Assembly (NCBI GenBank): GCA_028749115.1
Contig: JAQURD010000001.1
Location: forward strand, 26,118 to 90,117
Source: Acidobacteriota bacterium
GTDB taxonomy: Bacteria; Acidobacteriota; Aminicenantia; Aminicenantales; Saccharicenantaceae
Direction: 5' to 3'
DNA length: 64,000 bases
Shown piece by piece: positions 17,271 to 28,413 of the stretch. Numbering within the stretch: the stretch's first letter is position 1; each line of letters opens with the position of its first letter. The notes beneath the pieces were generated by a model that saw nothing but the letters and a program-made list of their open reading frames with translations, was not told the origin of the DNA and ran no database searches. Both the position numbers and the translations under genes were made by a program.

Positions 17271-20200
17271 ATGAGCCTTTCTGAATTTTCTATAAAGCGG
17301 CCGGTTTTTATCACCATGCTTATTCTGGTTATACTGGTTCTTGGCTTTATATCTTTAAGCCGCCTGCCAGTTGACCTGATGCCTGATATCACTTTTCCGA
17401 CTTTGAATGTTTCCACTTCCTATGAAAATACGGCCCCTGAAGAAATGGAACAAATAATAACCAGGCCAATTGAGGAAGCTTTAAGCTCCGTCCCTGGAGT
17501 CGAAGAAATTTTTTCGGTCTCTTCACAAGGCAGGAGCACTGTCCGGGTCATGTTTGAGTGGGGAACTAATATTGACGAAGCGGCTAATGAGATCAGGGAG
17601 AGAATTGACCGAATTATCGGGAGATTTCCGGAAGAAGTTCAGCGACCCACGCTGAGAAAATTTGACCCGGCCCAAAGTCCGATTTTGACGGTTGGCATTC
17701 TGACCGAACTTGATCCCCTTCAGGTTAGAAGAATAATAGATGAACAGATTTCTTACCGGTTGGAAAGGGTACCGGGAGTAGCTTCAGTTGATGTTTGGGG
17801 AGGCCTGGAAAGGGAGATCCAGGTTAATATCTTCCCGAATAAGGTTAAAGCCCTTGGTTTGCCTCTCGATTTAATTATCAGCAAGATCAGGCAGGAAAAC
17901 GTTGATATACCAGCCGGAACAATCGAAAAAGGCAACTATGAAATTACAGTCCGCATTCCCGGGGTTTATACCAATATCGATCAAATTAAAGAAACTATTG
18001 TCGCCGTTCGAGATGGAGGCGTTATCAGGATAAAAGATATCGCTAATGTTGAAGATACCAACCGTCGGGTGACAAGAATAGCCAGGGTTGACGACCTGCC
18101 AAGCATTTCTTTATCTATCTACAAGCAATCAGGAGAGAATACAGTCAATGTGGTTGATGGAGTTTATAAAGAACTGGAATACGTCAAGCAAGACTATCCC
18201 CAGTTCAGGTTCATTGTCTTAAGAGATAATGCTAAATATGTCAGGAATGCCATTAATAACGTGGGCACCTCAGCCTTATACGGCGGCTTGCTGGCTGTTT
18301 TGGTTTTGCTGTTTTTCCTGGTCAATCTCAGAAGTACTCTGGTTATAGCCCTGTCGATCCCGATTTCGATTATTGCTACTTTTACTTTGATGTATTTTGG
18401 CGGCTTTACCCTGAATGTTATGAGCCTGGGCGGCCTGGCTCTGGGGATCGGCATGATGGTTGATAACTCCATCGTTGTTTTGGAGAACATCTTCCGGATG
18501 AGGGAGGGTGGTGTGTCCTTGCAGAAGGCGGCGGTAGATGGGGCAACAGAAGTGACCTCAGCCATCATTGCCAGCACGGTGACAACGGTCATCGTTTTTC
18601 TGCCTATGCTTTTTGTGCGGGGAGCTTCCGGTATTATGTTCAAGCAGCTGGCCTATGTGGTGGCCTTTTCTTTAGCTTGCTCGCTGATCGTGGCCCTCAC
18701 CCTGGTACCGATGCTGGCCAGTAAAATTCTGAAGGGCGACAATATTGGTAAACATGATCCGGAGAAGACACTGGCAGTCAAAGCGAAACAGATTTTCTCC
18801 AATATGGAAAACGGTTATAAAAGGCTTCTTGACTATTGCCTCCATCACCGCTTCCGGGTGCTGTGGATTACAGGACTCCTTCTGGTTATCAGTGTTTTCC
18901 TTTTCCGCTTTATCGGCCAGGAATATATGCCCCAGACAGACGAGGGCGAAGTTAGAGTTACAATTGAAATGGAGGTAGGTACCAGGCTATCGGTTATGGA
19001 TCAAAAGCTCAGGGAAGTGGTGAATATGGTCAAGCTGCTGGTGCCTGAAATTGAATCAATCGAAGAAAGGGCTGGCAGTGGCGGCTGGCGGGGAGGGGCT
19101 AACCGTGGCAGCATTACCCTTAAACTTGTTCCAAAGGCCAAAAGAAATAGGTCAAGCATGGATATAGCAGCTGATCTTAGCCGGCAACTATCCAACGTCC
19201 CGGGAGCTATTATCAGGACAAGAGCGACCGGCGGGCAGATGATGTTTGGCATGAGGGGTGGCGGCGGCGAAGAGAGGTTACAGATTGAGATTCGGGGTTA
19301 TGATCTGGAAGTTGGCCAGAACCTGGCTCAGGAAGTAAAGAGAGTGGTGGAAAAGATAAAAGGAGTAACTGACGTCAGTATCAGCCGGATAGAAGGAACG
19401 CCGGAGCAACGCCTGGTTATTGACCGGCATAAAGCCTCTGAAATGAAATTATCGGTCAATCAAATCGGGACCTTTATCAGCACCATTTTATCTGGTTCAC
19501 AGGCCAGTCAATTTAGAGAAGCTGGTCGGGAATACAGAATTCTGGTCAAGGTTAAAGATTCAGAGCGGCTTGATGTCAATGACTTGCTCGATCTGACTAT
19601 AACCAACTCTGATGGGGAACAGGTTAGCTTGCGAAATGTGATTGAAGTTCAAAGCGGGCGTGGCCCGCAGCAAATAGAGAGAAGAGACAGGGAAAGAATC
19701 ATTAACGTCTCAGGCGAAATTGCCAACAGGGATCTCGGTTCGGTGATCAGGGATGCTCAGCGGGCTATTAAGACTATTCCGCGGCCAGCTAATTTTGCCA
19801 TCAGTTTCACCGGTGATTATGAAGAACAGCAGAAAGCCAACCGTGAATTAATGATCAGTATTATCCTTGCGCTTTTTATGGTTTATATGGTTATGGCTAT
19901 GCTGTATGAGTCTCTACGGGATCCGCTCATCGTCATGTTCTCTGTGCCCCTGACTGTTATTGGAGTTGCTTTTATTTTATTGCTGACCGGAACAAGCATC
20001 AACGTCCAGGCCTATATTGGCATGATCATGCTGGGTGGTATTGTCGTCAATAATGCCATACTACTGGTGGACTATACCAATCTTTTAAGGCGCCGTGACG
20101 GCTTTGAGATGATGGAAGCTATCAAAGAAGCTGGCCGCAGACGGCTGCGACCAATCCTGATGACTGCCCTGACCACCATTCTTGGCATGATGCCCCTGGC

Positions 20201-20363
20201 GCTGGGTATTGGTGAAGGAAGCGAAGTCCAGACACCTTTGGCCCGGGTAGTCATCGGCGGCCTGACCAGTTCAACCTTTATCACCCTGATAGTTATTCCG
20301 GTCGTCTATTCACTTCTTGAACAGAGAAGGCAAAAAAGAGCAGCCAACAATCAAGTGTTATGA
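17271..20363 (+). CDS. RND efflux pump inner-membrane permease (HAE1/AcrB-like)
   Basis: A 1030-residue proton-driven transporter with the usual duplicated layout of twelve membrane helices and two large periplasmic loops. The start [20 protein letters not shown] is typical. In helix 4, [18 protein letters not shown] carries Asp-Asn (about 398-399) where AcrB has Asp-Asp, as in many HAE1 relatives outside Proteobacteria. The second half repeats the pattern ([18 protein letters not shown]). A Gly-rich insert GMRGGGGEE sits in the second porter loop. GGGAGAG precedes the ATG. The 3' end overlaps the convergent ZIP gene by six bases. Confidence 0.92.
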   Translation: MSLSEFSIKRPVFITMLILVILVLGFISLSRLPVDLMPDITFPTLNVSTSYENTAPEEMEQIITRPIEEALSSVPGVEEIFSVSSQGRSTVRVMFEWGTNIDEAANEIRERIDRIIGRFPEEVQRPTLRKFDPAQSPILTVGILTELDPLQVRRIIDEQISYRLERVPGVASVDVWGGLEREIQVNIFPNKVKALGLPLDLIISKIRQENVDIPAGTIEKGNYEITVRIPGVYTNIDQIKETIVAVRDGGVIRIKDIANVEDTNRRVTRIARVDDLPSISLSIYKQSGENTVNVVDGVYKELEYVKQDYPQFRFIVLRDNAKYVRNAINNVGTSALYGGLLAVLVLLFFLVNLRSTLVIALSIPISIIATFTLMYFGGFTLNVMSLGGLALGIGMMVDNSIVVLENIFRMREGGVSLQKAAVDGATEVTSAIIASTVTTVIVFLPMLFVRGASGIMFKQLAYVVAFSLACSLIVALTLVPMLASKILKGDNIGKHDPEKTLAVKAKQIFSNMENGYKRLLDYCLHHRFRVLWITGLLLVISVFLFRFIGQEYMPQTDEGEVRVTIEMEVGTRLSVMDQKLREVVNMVKLLVPEIESIEERAGSGGWRGGANRGSITLKLVPKAKRNRSSMDIAADLSRQLSNVPGAIIRTRATGGQMMFGMRGGGGEERLQIEIRGYDLEVGQNLAQEVKRVVEKIKGVTDVSISRIEGTPEQRLVIDRHKASEMKLSVNQIGTFISTILSGSQASQFREAGREYRILVKVKDSERLDVNDLLDLTITNSDGEQVSLRNVIEVQSGRGPQQIERRDRERIINVSGEIANRDLGSVIRDAQRAIKTIPRPANFAISFTGDYEEQQKANRELMISIILALFMVYMVMAMLYESLRDPLIVMFSVPLTVIGVAFILLLTGTSINVQAYIGMIMLGGIVVNNAILLVDYTNLLRRRDGFEMMEAIKEAGRRRLRPILMTALTTILGMMPLALGIGEGSEVQTPLARVVIGGLTSSTFITLIVIPVVYSLLEQRRQKRAANNQVL

Positions 20364-21173
20364 GAAGGCAACGTCAAGAATCATCATCAGGATAAAACCA
20401 GCTATAAGGCCAATCGTTGATAAGTCTGATTCACCGGAGCCTTGAGATTCGGGAATAACTTCTTCAACGACAACAAAAATCATTGCCCCGGCAGCAAAAG
20501 ATAGGGCATAAGGCAGGATGGATATTATCCTGGTAACAGCCAGAGCGCCCAGCACAGCGGCCAGCGGTTCGACCAGCCCGGACAGTTGCCCTAAGAAAAA
20601 GCTTCTTTTCCGGCTAAGGCCGGCTGCCCTCAAGGGCCCGGAAACAGCCAGTCCTTCTGGCAAATTCTGGAGCCCAATACCTATGGCCAGGGCGATGGCT
20701 CCGCCTAATGTACCTGAGGATGGCAGCGAGAGAGAAACTGCTCCAAAGGCCACGCCAACCGCCAGGCCTTCTGGAATATTATGAAGAGTGATGGCCAGAA
20801 CCAGCAGGGTCGTCTTTTTCCAGTGAGTTCTTAAGCCTTCAACCAGTTGTTCGGACAGGAACAGATGAAGGTGGGGCAAAATCTTATCCAGGGCAAAAAG
20901 TGAGCCAGCTCCAAGCAGAAATCCCACGGCTGCTGGCAGCCAGATCGGAAGGCTTTTTCCTTTTGACATGTCAATTGCTGGTGCCAGTAGTGACCAGAAG
21001 CTGGCTGCCACCATGACGCCAGCGGCAAAACCCAGCATTAAGTCAAGAAGTTTCCGGCTGGTAGTCTTCAGGAAAAAGACTGAGGCTGATCCAGCGGCGG
21101 TCATTAAATAAGTAAAAAGGGTAGCTATCAGGGCTTGAAGGACGGGTGAAAGACATGAAAAACTCTGGATCAT
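20358..21173 (-). CDS. ZIP-family divalent metal transporter (GufA/ZupT type)
   Basis: A 271-residue inner membrane protein with about eight helices. The metal-binding helices carry HNIPEGLAVGVAFG and QNLPEGLAVSGPL, the paired signature of zinc/iron-permease transporters. A short His-containing loop (LPHLHLF) could bind metal. Uptake or export of Zn2+ or similar ions is expected. An in-frame ATG at 21251 would add 26 polar residues without a ribosome site, so the ATG at 21173, just before the first helix, is preferred. The start has no strong Shine-Dalgarno sequence either, so the choice is tentative. Confidence 0.87.
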   Translation of the reverse strand: MIQSFSCLSPVLQALIATLFTYLMTAAGSASVFFLKTTSRKLLDLMLGFAAGVMVAASFWSLLAPAIDMSKGKSLPIWLPAAVGFLLGAGSLFALDKILPHLHLFLSEQLVEGLRTHWKKTTLLVLAITLHNIPEGLAVGVAFGAVSLSLPSSGTLGGAIALAIGIGLQNLPEGLAVSGPLRAAGLSRKRSFFLGQLSGLVEPLAAVLGALAVTRIISILPYALSFAAGAMIFVVVEEVIPESQGSGESDLSTIGLIAGFILMMILDVAFS

Positions 21174-21345
21174 GGGCTTTAGCTCATAAAAATAGATAAA
21201 AATTCCAGAATAGTCAATTGCTCTTATTAGATTTTTGCATTCCCTATTCATATTTAACAGTGATAATCTTCTGTTTAGTTTTTTTCTTGCAACTTTTATC
21301 TGGCCAAATATATAATCAAAAAGACTAATCAGAGAGGAGGTTTCA

Positions 21346-24300
21346 ATGTCTGCTATTTTTAACAGAAAAAATCCTGGTTCTTATTTTTTAATTCCGGCAG
21401 TCTTCTTATTAATTTTTTTAGCAAAAACTTCATTCCTGCTGGCTGGTGAGGAAGCCAGGGTGCTGCGTTTTCCGGCGATTTATGATGATGTGGTGGTTTT
21501 TTCTTATGCTGGTGACCTTTATTCAGTTCCAGCTTCGGGCGGAACAGCCAGAAGGCTAACATCTCATCCGGGTTATGAGGCTTTTGCCAGGTTTTCACCT
21601 GATGGTAAATATATTGCCTTTACAGGGGAATATGATGGCAACCGAGAGGTTTATTTGATGCCGGCCGAAGGCGGCAACCCCACCCGTTTGACTTACACGC
21701 CGGTTCTGGCCCGTGACGATATATCTGACCGTATGGGGCCAAATAATTTAGTCATTGGTTGGACGCCTGATGGCCAGAATATTGTTTACCGTTCACGTCA
21801 GGCTGAGTGGAATGATTTTAACGGCCAGCTTTATTTGGTCTCAAAGGATGGCGGATTTCCAGAGGAACTGTCACTGCCGCGTGGCGGTTTTTGCTCTTTT
21901 TCACCGGATGGTTCAAAACTGGCTTTTAATCGCATTTTCCGTGAATTCCGTACCTGGAAGAGGTATCGCGGCGGTATGGCTGATGATGTCTGGATTTATG
22001 ATTTTAAAAATAAAAAAACTGAAAACATAACCAATAATCCAGCTCTTGATATTATCCCGATGTGGAGCGGAGAGAAAATTTATTTTCTTTCAGACCGTGG
22101 GGAAGAGAAGCGTTTAAATATTTATGCCTATGATGTCGAGACAAAAGATACCAGGAAAGTAACAGACTTTAAGGATTATGATATAAAATTTCCTTCGCTT
22201 GGCCAGGAAGCTATCGCTTTTGAAAACGGCGGCTATCTCTACAAGCTTGATCTATCCAGTGAAAAAGTCAGTAGAATCCCGGTCTATATTGCTGATGATC
22301 AATCCGGGTCGAGGGCCGAACTGGTTAAGGTGGCTGATAAAATTACCGGTTTTGATCTGGCCCCGGATGGAGCCCGGGCTCTTTTTGGAGCTCGCGGAGA
22401 GGTTTTCACTGTTCCGGCTAAAAACGGCAATACCCGCAATCTGACCAATACTCCCGGTGTTCATGAGCGGGATGCCACCTGGTCGCCGGATGGCCGCTGG
22501 ATTGCTTTTATTTCTGACCGGCAAGGAGGAGATGAGATCTATATCATCCCCCAGAATGGTGCTGGCCAGGCAGTTCAATTAACTTTTAATTCTGATAGCT
22601 ATAAATATGCACTTCTCTGGTCACCGGATAGTAAAAAGATTCTCTGGTCTGATAGACTCTTCCGCCTGCGGCTCGTTGATATTGATAAAAAACAGATAAT
22701 AGAGGTGGCTAAGGGGAAAGCCTGGGAAATCAGCGATTATGCCTGGTCACCTGATTCTAATTGGGTGGCTTATTCTCAGCAGGAGCTTAATTCTATAGAT
22801 AAAATTTATCTTTATTCGCTGGCCAATGGAAAAACTATGGAGGTGACAGATAACTGGTATTCTTCCTATTCACCCTGCTTTAGCAGCGACGGAAAATATC
22901 TATTCTTTGTTTCTGACCGCGATTTTAATCCAGTTTATAGCCGGACAGAATTCAATCATGCCTATTTAACTATGTCAAGAATCTATCTGGTGACCTTAGC
23001 GGCTGAAACTAAATCACCCTTTGAACCGAAAAGTGATGAAGTCAAGATAGTTGCAGCTTCGGCGGAGGGAGCTAAAGGAGAAAAATCTGATAAAGAAAAG
23101 GCCGCTGGTGCACCAGCCAGGCCAGTTGCTGAGAAGGTAGCAGTCAAAGTGGACGAGGCTGGCCTTAAAGATAGAATTGTCGCCTTGCCGATTGAGGTGG
23201 CGAGATATTCATCTTTGACCTCAGCCGGTGACCGGCTTTACTATCTTAGAAGAAGTATGGCTGACCGCCAGAGCAGTTTCAAATACTATGATCTTAGCAA
23301 GAGAGAAGAGAAAGATCTGGGTCAGGTCAATGCTTATGTTATTTCAACTGATCAGAAGAAAATGCTGGTGGCTCAGCATCGCGATTACGCCATCATTGAT
23401 TTGCCTTCGGCCCCGGTAAAGATTGAGGATAAACTGGATCTAAGCGGCCTGGAAATGTGGCTTGACCGTCAGGCTGAGTGGGCCCAGATTTATAACGAAT
23501 GCTGGCGCCAGATGAAAGATTTCTTCTATGCTCCTAATATGCACGGCGTTGACTGGGAAAAAGTCAAAGCTCAGTATGAGCCTCTGGCCAGGGCGGTCAA
23601 TCACCGGGCTGATTTAACTTATGTGATCGGGGAAATGATTGGCGAGCTCAATTGCGGTCATACTTATGTAGGCGGAGGCGACCTGCCAGTTGTTCAGAGA
23701 GTCAACGTAGGCCAGCTCGGAGCGAAACTGGAGAAAGACAAGGCTACTGGCTATTACCGGATTATAAAGATTCTGGAAGGCCAGAACTGGGATGAAGACC
23801 TGCGTTCGCCATTGACTGAAGTGGGTGTTAAAGTTAAAGAAGGTGATTATATAATTGCTATTAATGGCCAGCCGGTCAATCAGGTCAAAAATATCTATGA
23901 GCTGCTGGTCAATACGACCGGACGGCAGGTAACGCTCAAAGTCAATTCTCAGCCGGCTGATAAGGGAGCGAGAGAAGTAGTCATTGTGCCCATAGAAAGG
24001 GAAAACAGCCTTTATTATTACAACTGGGTCAAAAGAAATGCTGAGGTGGTAGCTAAAGCCACTGATAACCGGGTAGCATATATTCATGTTCCTGACATGG
24101 GTGTTCCCGGGTTGAATGAGTTTGCCAAGCATTTTTATCCTCAGGTCAATAAAAAGGCCCTGATCATTGATGTGCGGGGTAATGGCGGTGGCAATGTTTC
24201 GCCCATGCTGATTGAAAGATTAATAAGGCAGGCAGCTTTTATTGAGGTCGCCCGCGGTTCAGTTCCAAACTGGGATCCAGCCGCGGTCATCATGGGGCCG

Positions 24301-24672
24301 AAAGTCTGTCTGGCTAACGAATTCTCTGCCTCAGATGGGGATCTCTTTCCCTATCGTTTTAAACACTATGATTTAGGTCTGCTGATTGGCAAGAGAACAT
24401 GGGGCGGAGTGGTCGGAATTCGCGGCACATTACCTATCGTTGATGGCGGCTTTTTAAATAAGCCGGAATTCGCTCCTTATAGCCTGGAAGGTAACAAGTG
24501 GATAATTGAAGGTGAAGGAGTTGAACCTGATATTTTTGTCGATAATGATCCAGCTAAGGAATATGAGGGAATCGACGAGCAACTGAACAAAGCCATTGAA
24601 GTTATTCTGGAAGAACTTAAGACCAAAGAGAAGAATATTCCGCCGGTGCCACCTTATCCAGTAAAAAAATAG
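21346..24672 (+). CDS. Tricorn-type protease, exported (S41 serine peptidase with propeller and PDZ)
   Basis: A 1108-residue homologue of archaeal tricorn protease. A signal peptide (FLIPAVFLLIFLAKTSFLLAG) indicates a periplasmic or extracellular place, unlike the cytosolic archaeal enzyme. TolB/WD-like propeller repeats (WSPDGRWIAFISDRQGGDEI) fill about 40-560. A Lys/Ala-rich insert (about 570-600) follows, then a PDZ domain (about 790-868) and the S41 catalytic domain. The likely triad is His in NCGHTYVGG (about 770), Ser in NEFSASDGD (about 994) and Glu in EGEGVEPD (about 1056). It would chop oligopeptides, fitting a peptide-fermenting life. GAGAGGAGG lies upstream of the ATG. Confidence 0.92.
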   Translation: MSAIFNRKNPGSYFLIPAVFLLIFLAKTSFLLAGEEARVLRFPAIYDDVVVFSYAGDLYSVPASGGTARRLTSHPGYEAFARFSPDGKYIAFTGEYDGNREVYLMPAEGGNPTRLTYTPVLARDDISDRMGPNNLVIGWTPDGQNIVYRSRQAEWNDFNGQLYLVSKDGGFPEELSLPRGGFCSFSPDGSKLAFNRIFREFRTWKRYRGGMADDVWIYDFKNKKTENITNNPALDIIPMWSGEKIYFLSDRGEEKRLNIYAYDVETKDTRKVTDFKDYDIKFPSLGQEAIAFENGGYLYKLDLSSEKVSRIPVYIADDQSGSRAELVKVADKITGFDLAPDGARALFGARGEVFTVPAKNGNTRNLTNTPGVHERDATWSPDGRWIAFISDRQGGDEIYIIPQNGAGQAVQLTFNSDSYKYALLWSPDSKKILWSDRLFRLRLVDIDKKQIIEVAKGKAWEISDYAWSPDSNWVAYSQQELNSIDKIYLYSLANGKTMEVTDNWYSSYSPCFSSDGKYLFFVSDRDFNPVYSRTEFNHAYLTMSRIYLVTLAAETKSPFEPKSDEVKIVAASAEGAKGEKSDKEKAAGAPARPVAEKVAVKVDEAGLKDRIVALPIEVARYSSLTSAGDRLYYLRRSMADRQSSFKYYDLSKREEKDLGQVNAYVISTDQKKMLVAQHRDYAIIDLPSAPVKIEDKLDLSGLEMWLDRQAEWAQIYNECWRQMKDFFYAPNMHGVDWEKVKAQYEPLARAVNHRADLTYVIGEMIGELNCGHTYVGGGDLPVVQRVNVGQLGAKLEKDKATGYYRIIKILEGQNWDEDLRSPLTEVGVKVKEGDYIIAINGQPVNQVKNIYELLVNTTGRQVTLKVNSQPADKGAREVVIVPIERENSLYYYNWVKRNAEVVAKATDNRVAYIHVPDMGVPGLNEFAKHFYPQVNKKALIIDVRGNGGGNVSPMLIERLIRQAAFIEVARGSVPNWDPAAVIMGPKVCLANEFSASDGDLFPYRFKHYDLGLLIGKRTWGGVVGIRGTLPIVDGGFLNKPEFAPYSLEGNKWIIEGEGVEPDIFVDNDPAKEYEGIDEQLNKAIEVILEELKTKEKNIPPVPPYPVKK

Positions 24673-24766
24673 CTCGGTTTCCTGTAAAGTGAAACCTATT
24701 ATCTGTTCTTAGCATTAAGGCGGGTAGGTGTATAATGAAAAAAAATTGAAGTCAGCTGGAGAAGAG

Positions 24767-25543
24767 ATGGGTCAACCGGAAAAGCAGGACGGACCGAATA
24801 AAATCAAACATCTTATAGGAGTGATGAGCGGAAAAGGCGGAGTGGGGAAGTCCACGGTTACCTATCTGACCGCCCTGGCTCTAAAACAAAAAGACTATAA
24901 AGTCGGCATCCTCGATGCTGATATTACCGGGGCCAGCATTCCCCGGATGATGCATCTTCCCAAGTATGAAATGAAAGTGGCGGGCGATTTTATTTGTCCG
25001 GTGAAAACTGAGCAGGGGCTCGAAGTCATGTCCATCAGCTTTCTGGTTGATAACGAAGAGCAGCCTGTTATCTGGCGGGGACCACTCTTGAGTAAAGCTA
25101 TCCAGCAGTTCTGGGGTGAAGTTCTCTGGGGAGAGCTGGACTTTTTAGTTATTGATATGCCGCCAGGAACATCGGATGTGGCCATCACCGTCATGCAGTC
25201 TTTGCCCTTAAATGGATTTATTTATGTCACCACTCCCCAGGATCTGGTCTCGGTGGTTGTGGCCAGATCCATCCAGATGGCGGAGTTGCTTAAGATCCCG
25301 GCTCTCGGTCTGGTAGAAAATATGAGCTATTTTATCTGTCCTCACTGTGGCCAGCCAACAAATTTTTATGGTCAAAGTAAGGCTGAGAAACTGGCCAAAC
25401 AGTCTGGAACGGAATTAATAGTTCGGATTCCAGTTAGCGTCGAGCTGGCCCGGATGCCGTCGGAAGGACTGAAGCTCGAATCACCGGTAGTAGCGGAAGT
25501 TCTGGACAAATTAGGAAACTTTCTGAGCCATAAACTAAAATGA
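24767..25543 (+). CDS. Mrp/NBP35-type P-loop ATPase, iron-sulfur cluster carrier
   Basis: A 258-residue cytosolic ATPase that binds and hands on Fe-S clusters. The deviant Walker A motif SGKGGVGKSTVT sits near the N-terminus and DMPPGTSD is the Walker B region. CPHCGQP near residue 200 supplies the CxxC that holds the bridging cluster. A GTG 39 bases upstream is in frame, but GGAG six bases before this ATG favours the start chosen. It follows the tricorn gene by 95 bp with a small hairpin (GGTTTC/GAAACC, 24676-24696) between. No N-terminal MIP18-like domain is present. Confidence 0.88.
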   Translation: MGQPEKQDGPNKIKHLIGVMSGKGGVGKSTVTYLTALALKQKDYKVGILDADITGASIPRMMHLPKYEMKVAGDFICPVKTEQGLEVMSISFLVDNEEQPVIWRGPLLSKAIQQFWGEVLWGELDFLVIDMPPGTSDVAITVMQSLPLNGFIYVTTPQDLVSVVVARSIQMAELLKIPALGLVENMSYFICPHCGQPTNFYGQSKAEKLAKQSGTELIVRIPVSVELARMPSEGLKLESPVVAEVLDKLGNFLSHKLK

Positions 25544-25560
25544 CCAGAAAGAGCTGGTGG

Positions 25561-25619
25561 AAACCGGCCGATAATTAACTTCAAATTGGATACTTAGAAT
25601 TAAAAAGCTAGGCCGGTTT
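25561..25619 (+). terminator. Possible terminator after the Mrp gene
   Basis: AAACCGGCC (25561-25569) and GGCCGGTTT (25611-25619) are perfectly complementary and the second arm runs into TT. The 41-nt loop is long, so efficiency is doubtful. It also lies between Mrp and the Ca2+ ATPase. Confidence 0.4.
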
Positions 25620-25691
25620 TTATGGCTTAGATGATATAATCTTAAGAAAATTTATTAGCTTTTTATGAGACGATAGAAAAGGAATAGGTCA

Positions 25692-28412
25692 ATGGAACAG
25701 CCGTCATCAGAGAAGAAGTTCTGGAAATATTCGGCAGAAGAAATTGCCGCTCATTTTGGTACCGATTTAAAAAAAGGCCTGACTTCAGAGCAGGCCAGCC
25801 AAAACCTGGAGAAATATGGCCCAAACGAGCTGGAAGCAGCCCCGGGCCGTTCGCCCCTGTCTGTCTTTTTTGATCAGTTTAAATCATTTTTAATCTGGGT
25901 TTTAATCGGAGCGGCCATCATCTCAGGTCTGATGGGTGAGTGGATCGATTCCCTGGCCATCGTGGCGATCGTCATCCTTAATGCCATTCTTGGCTTTGTT
26001 CAGGAATACCAGGCAGAAAAGGCTCTGCTGGCTCTTAAAAAGATGGCCGCCCCGATGTGCCGGGTAATCAGGAATGGGCAGTTAGTTCAAATTCCTGCCC
26101 GCCAGGTAGTTCCTGGAGACATCCTTGAACTGGAGGCCGGCGACAATATAAGTGCTGACGCCAGGATAATATCACATACTCCTAATTTTTCCGTTCTGGA
26201 AGCCAGTTTGACTGGCGAATCGACACCGGTCTATAAGACCAGCCTCGAGCTGGAGGAGGAAGACATCCCCTTAGCTGACCGGGCTAATCTGGTCTATGCT
26301 GGCACTTCTGTTTCGGCTGGCAAGGCTATGGCTATTGTTGTTCAGACTGGCATGTCAACTGAACTGGGCAAAATTGCCCGGATGATTCAGGAAATCTCCA
26401 TGGAAACGACGCCTCTCCAGAGGAAACTGGAGCAATTCGGCCGGTTGCTGGTTTATCTCTGCTTTGGGCTGGTGGCAGTGGTTTTTCTGCTGGAATGGCT
26501 CAGGGGCGGGAAATTAGTTGAAGTCTTTTTAACGGCAGTCAGCCTGGCGGTAGCAGCCATACCGGAAGGGCTGCCGGCAGTGGTGACCATTGCCTTAGCC
26601 CTGGGTGTTCAACGTTTAGTTAAACGCCATGTCCTTATCCGGAAATTGCCATCCGTTGAAACTCTGGGAGCAGCTACTGTCATCTGTTCTGATAAAACAG
26701 GCACGCTGACCAGAAATGAAATGATGGTCAGAGCTGTCTATGCTAACGGGCAGCTGTTTACGGTCAGCGGGAATGGTTATGAACCTGAAGGAGATTTTAT
26801 CCTCGGAAAAGATAAGATTAATCCAGCCGACTATCCGGAGGTTTTAAAAACTCTAACCTGTGGAGTTCTCTGCAATTCGGCTTCTCTGGTTGAGGAAAAT
26901 GGGAGGTATAGAATCGCCGGAGATCCAACGGAAGGGGCCTTGCTGTCAGCCGGATTGAAAGCTGGTCTGGAAAAAAACACACTGGAAGACGAGGAGCCCC
27001 TGGTCGAGGAGATTCCGTTTGATTCCGAGCGGAAAATGATGACCATGATCAGGCGCTCTGGCGAGCGATATGTGGCCTATGTAAAAGGGGCACCGGATAT
27101 TCTTCTTCAGAATTGCAGCCGGTTGCTGGTTAATGGCGAGGAAGTTCCCCTCGGCCAGGAAGAGTTAAAAAAGATTCTGGAAGTTAATGATAGCCTGGCC
27201 AAACAGGCTCTGCGGGTCCTGGGTTGTGCTTACCGGGTAATGCCTTCTTTGCCCGACAGGATGGACGCTTCTTCCATAGAAAAAGACCTGGTCTTTACCG
27301 GCCTGGTGGCCATGATTGACCCCCCCCGAAGTGAGGCCATTGAAGCCATGGGTAAATGCCTCCAGGCTGGCATCAAGCCGGTGATGATCACCGGTGATCA
27401 TAAAATCACGGCTATGGCTATCGCCTCAGAGATGAGTATGCTTCAGCCAGGCTCGGAAGCTCTGAGTGGAGAAGAGCTGGACAGCCTGAGCCAGGAGGAG
27501 CTGGAAAAACGGGTAGAAAAAATTCAAGTTTATGCCCGCGTTTCCCCTGAGCATAAGTTGAGGATAGTCAGGGCCTGGAAGAAAAAGGGGGAAGTGGTGG
27601 CTATGACCGGCGACGGAGTGAACGATGCTCCGGCCGTTAAAGAAGCAGATATCGGAGTGGCCATGGGTATTACCGGCACTGATGTAACCAAAGAAGTCTC
27701 TGATATGGTTATTACTGATGATAACTTTGCCTCCATCGTAGCCGCAGTCGAAGAGGGCCGGGCTATTTATGACAATATCAAAAAGTTTGTTCATTACCTT
27801 CTGTCCTGCAATTTGGGCGAAATTATGGTTATGTTCGTGGCTTCTTTGGTAGGCTGGCCGGTGCCACTTTTACCTATTCAAATCCTCTGGGTCAACCTGG
27901 TCACCGACAGCCTGCCGGCTCTGGGACTAGGTTTTGATCCTCCTGATAAAGATATTATGAAACGAGTGCCCAGGAAGCCCAATGAACCAATTATAGAGAG
28001 AAACAGAGGCAGCTTGATGGCTGTTCAGGGCTTATTTATCGCACTTTGTTCTTTAGTTGCCTTCACTTATGTTCTTTTTGTTGAAAAAGAGGGTGTGGGC
28101 CGGGCCAGAACAGCTGCCTTTATCGTTCTGGCTGTCGCCCAGCTTTTCCAGGCCTTGAATTCCCGTCACCAGATGAAATCAATTTTTGAACTGGGCTTTT
28201 TTACCAATCTGAAGCTGATTTATGCTTTACTGATTTCTCTTGTCCTTCAGCTCTCGGTTGTTTATGTCCCGTTTATGCAAAAGATTTTTAAGACTGAAAA
28301 TCTGACCTTATTTGACTGGGTACTGGTTATTGTTTTATCTTCCTTGCCACTCTGGACAATGGAGCTGGTCAAGCTGCTCAACAAAAAATTTAAGATATAT
28401 GAAATATACTAA
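25692..28412 (+). CDS. Calcium-type cation-translocating P-type ATPase (P2A)
   Basis: A 906-residue inner membrane pump of the SERCA/PMA1 group. The order is complete: N-terminal cation-ATPase domain (GLTSEQASQNLEKYGPNELE), TGES in the actuator domain (about 173), PEGLPAVVTIALALG in helix 4 (about 291), the phosphorylated Asp in CSDKTGTLT (about 335), and TGDGVNDAP (about 638). The C-terminal helices include NLVTDSLPALGLGFDPP, typical of Ca2+ pumps. Export of Ca2+ (or Mn2+) is expected. It is intact, in contrast to the mgtA remnant. GGAATAGG lies upstream of the ATG. Confidence 0.92.
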   Translation: MEQPSSEKKFWKYSAEEIAAHFGTDLKKGLTSEQASQNLEKYGPNELEAAPGRSPLSVFFDQFKSFLIWVLIGAAIISGLMGEWIDSLAIVAIVILNAILGFVQEYQAEKALLALKKMAAPMCRVIRNGQLVQIPARQVVPGDILELEAGDNISADARIISHTPNFSVLEASLTGESTPVYKTSLELEEEDIPLADRANLVYAGTSVSAGKAMAIVVQTGMSTELGKIARMIQEISMETTPLQRKLEQFGRLLVYLCFGLVAVVFLLEWLRGGKLVEVFLTAVSLAVAAIPEGLPAVVTIALALGVQRLVKRHVLIRKLPSVETLGAATVICSDKTGTLTRNEMMVRAVYANGQLFTVSGNGYEPEGDFILGKDKINPADYPEVLKTLTCGVLCNSASLVEENGRYRIAGDPTEGALLSAGLKAGLEKNTLEDEEPLVEEIPFDSERKMMTMIRRSGERYVAYVKGAPDILLQNCSRLLVNGEEVPLGQEELKKILEVNDSLAKQALRVLGCAYRVMPSLPDRMDASSIEKDLVFTGLVAMIDPPRSEAIEAMGKCLQAGIKPVMITGDHKITAMAIASEMSMLQPGSEALSGEELDSLSQEELEKRVEKIQVYARVSPEHKLRIVRAWKKKGEVVAMTGDGVNDAPAVKEADIGVAMGITGTDVTKEVSDMVITDDNFASIVAAVEEGRAIYDNIKKFVHYLLSCNLGEIMVMFVASLVGWPVPLLPIQILWVNLVTDSLPALGLGFDPPDKDIMKRVPRKPNEPIIERNRGSLMAVQGLFIALCSLVAFTYVLFVEKEGVGRARTAAFIVLAVAQLFQALNSRHQMKSIFELGFFTNLKLIYALLISLVLQLSVVYVPFMQKIFKTENLTLFDWVLVIVLSSLPLWTMELVKLLNKKFKIYEIY

Positions 28413-28413
28413 A

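Noticed and set aside
18194..18643. A 149-codon minus-strand frame inside the RND pump
   Set aside because: It mirrors membrane helix codons of the pump and has no independent start signal.
23614..24132. A 172-codon minus-strand frame inside the tricorn gene
   Set aside because: It lies opposite the PDZ and catalytic region of a conserved protein and its sequence looks like an antisense shadow.
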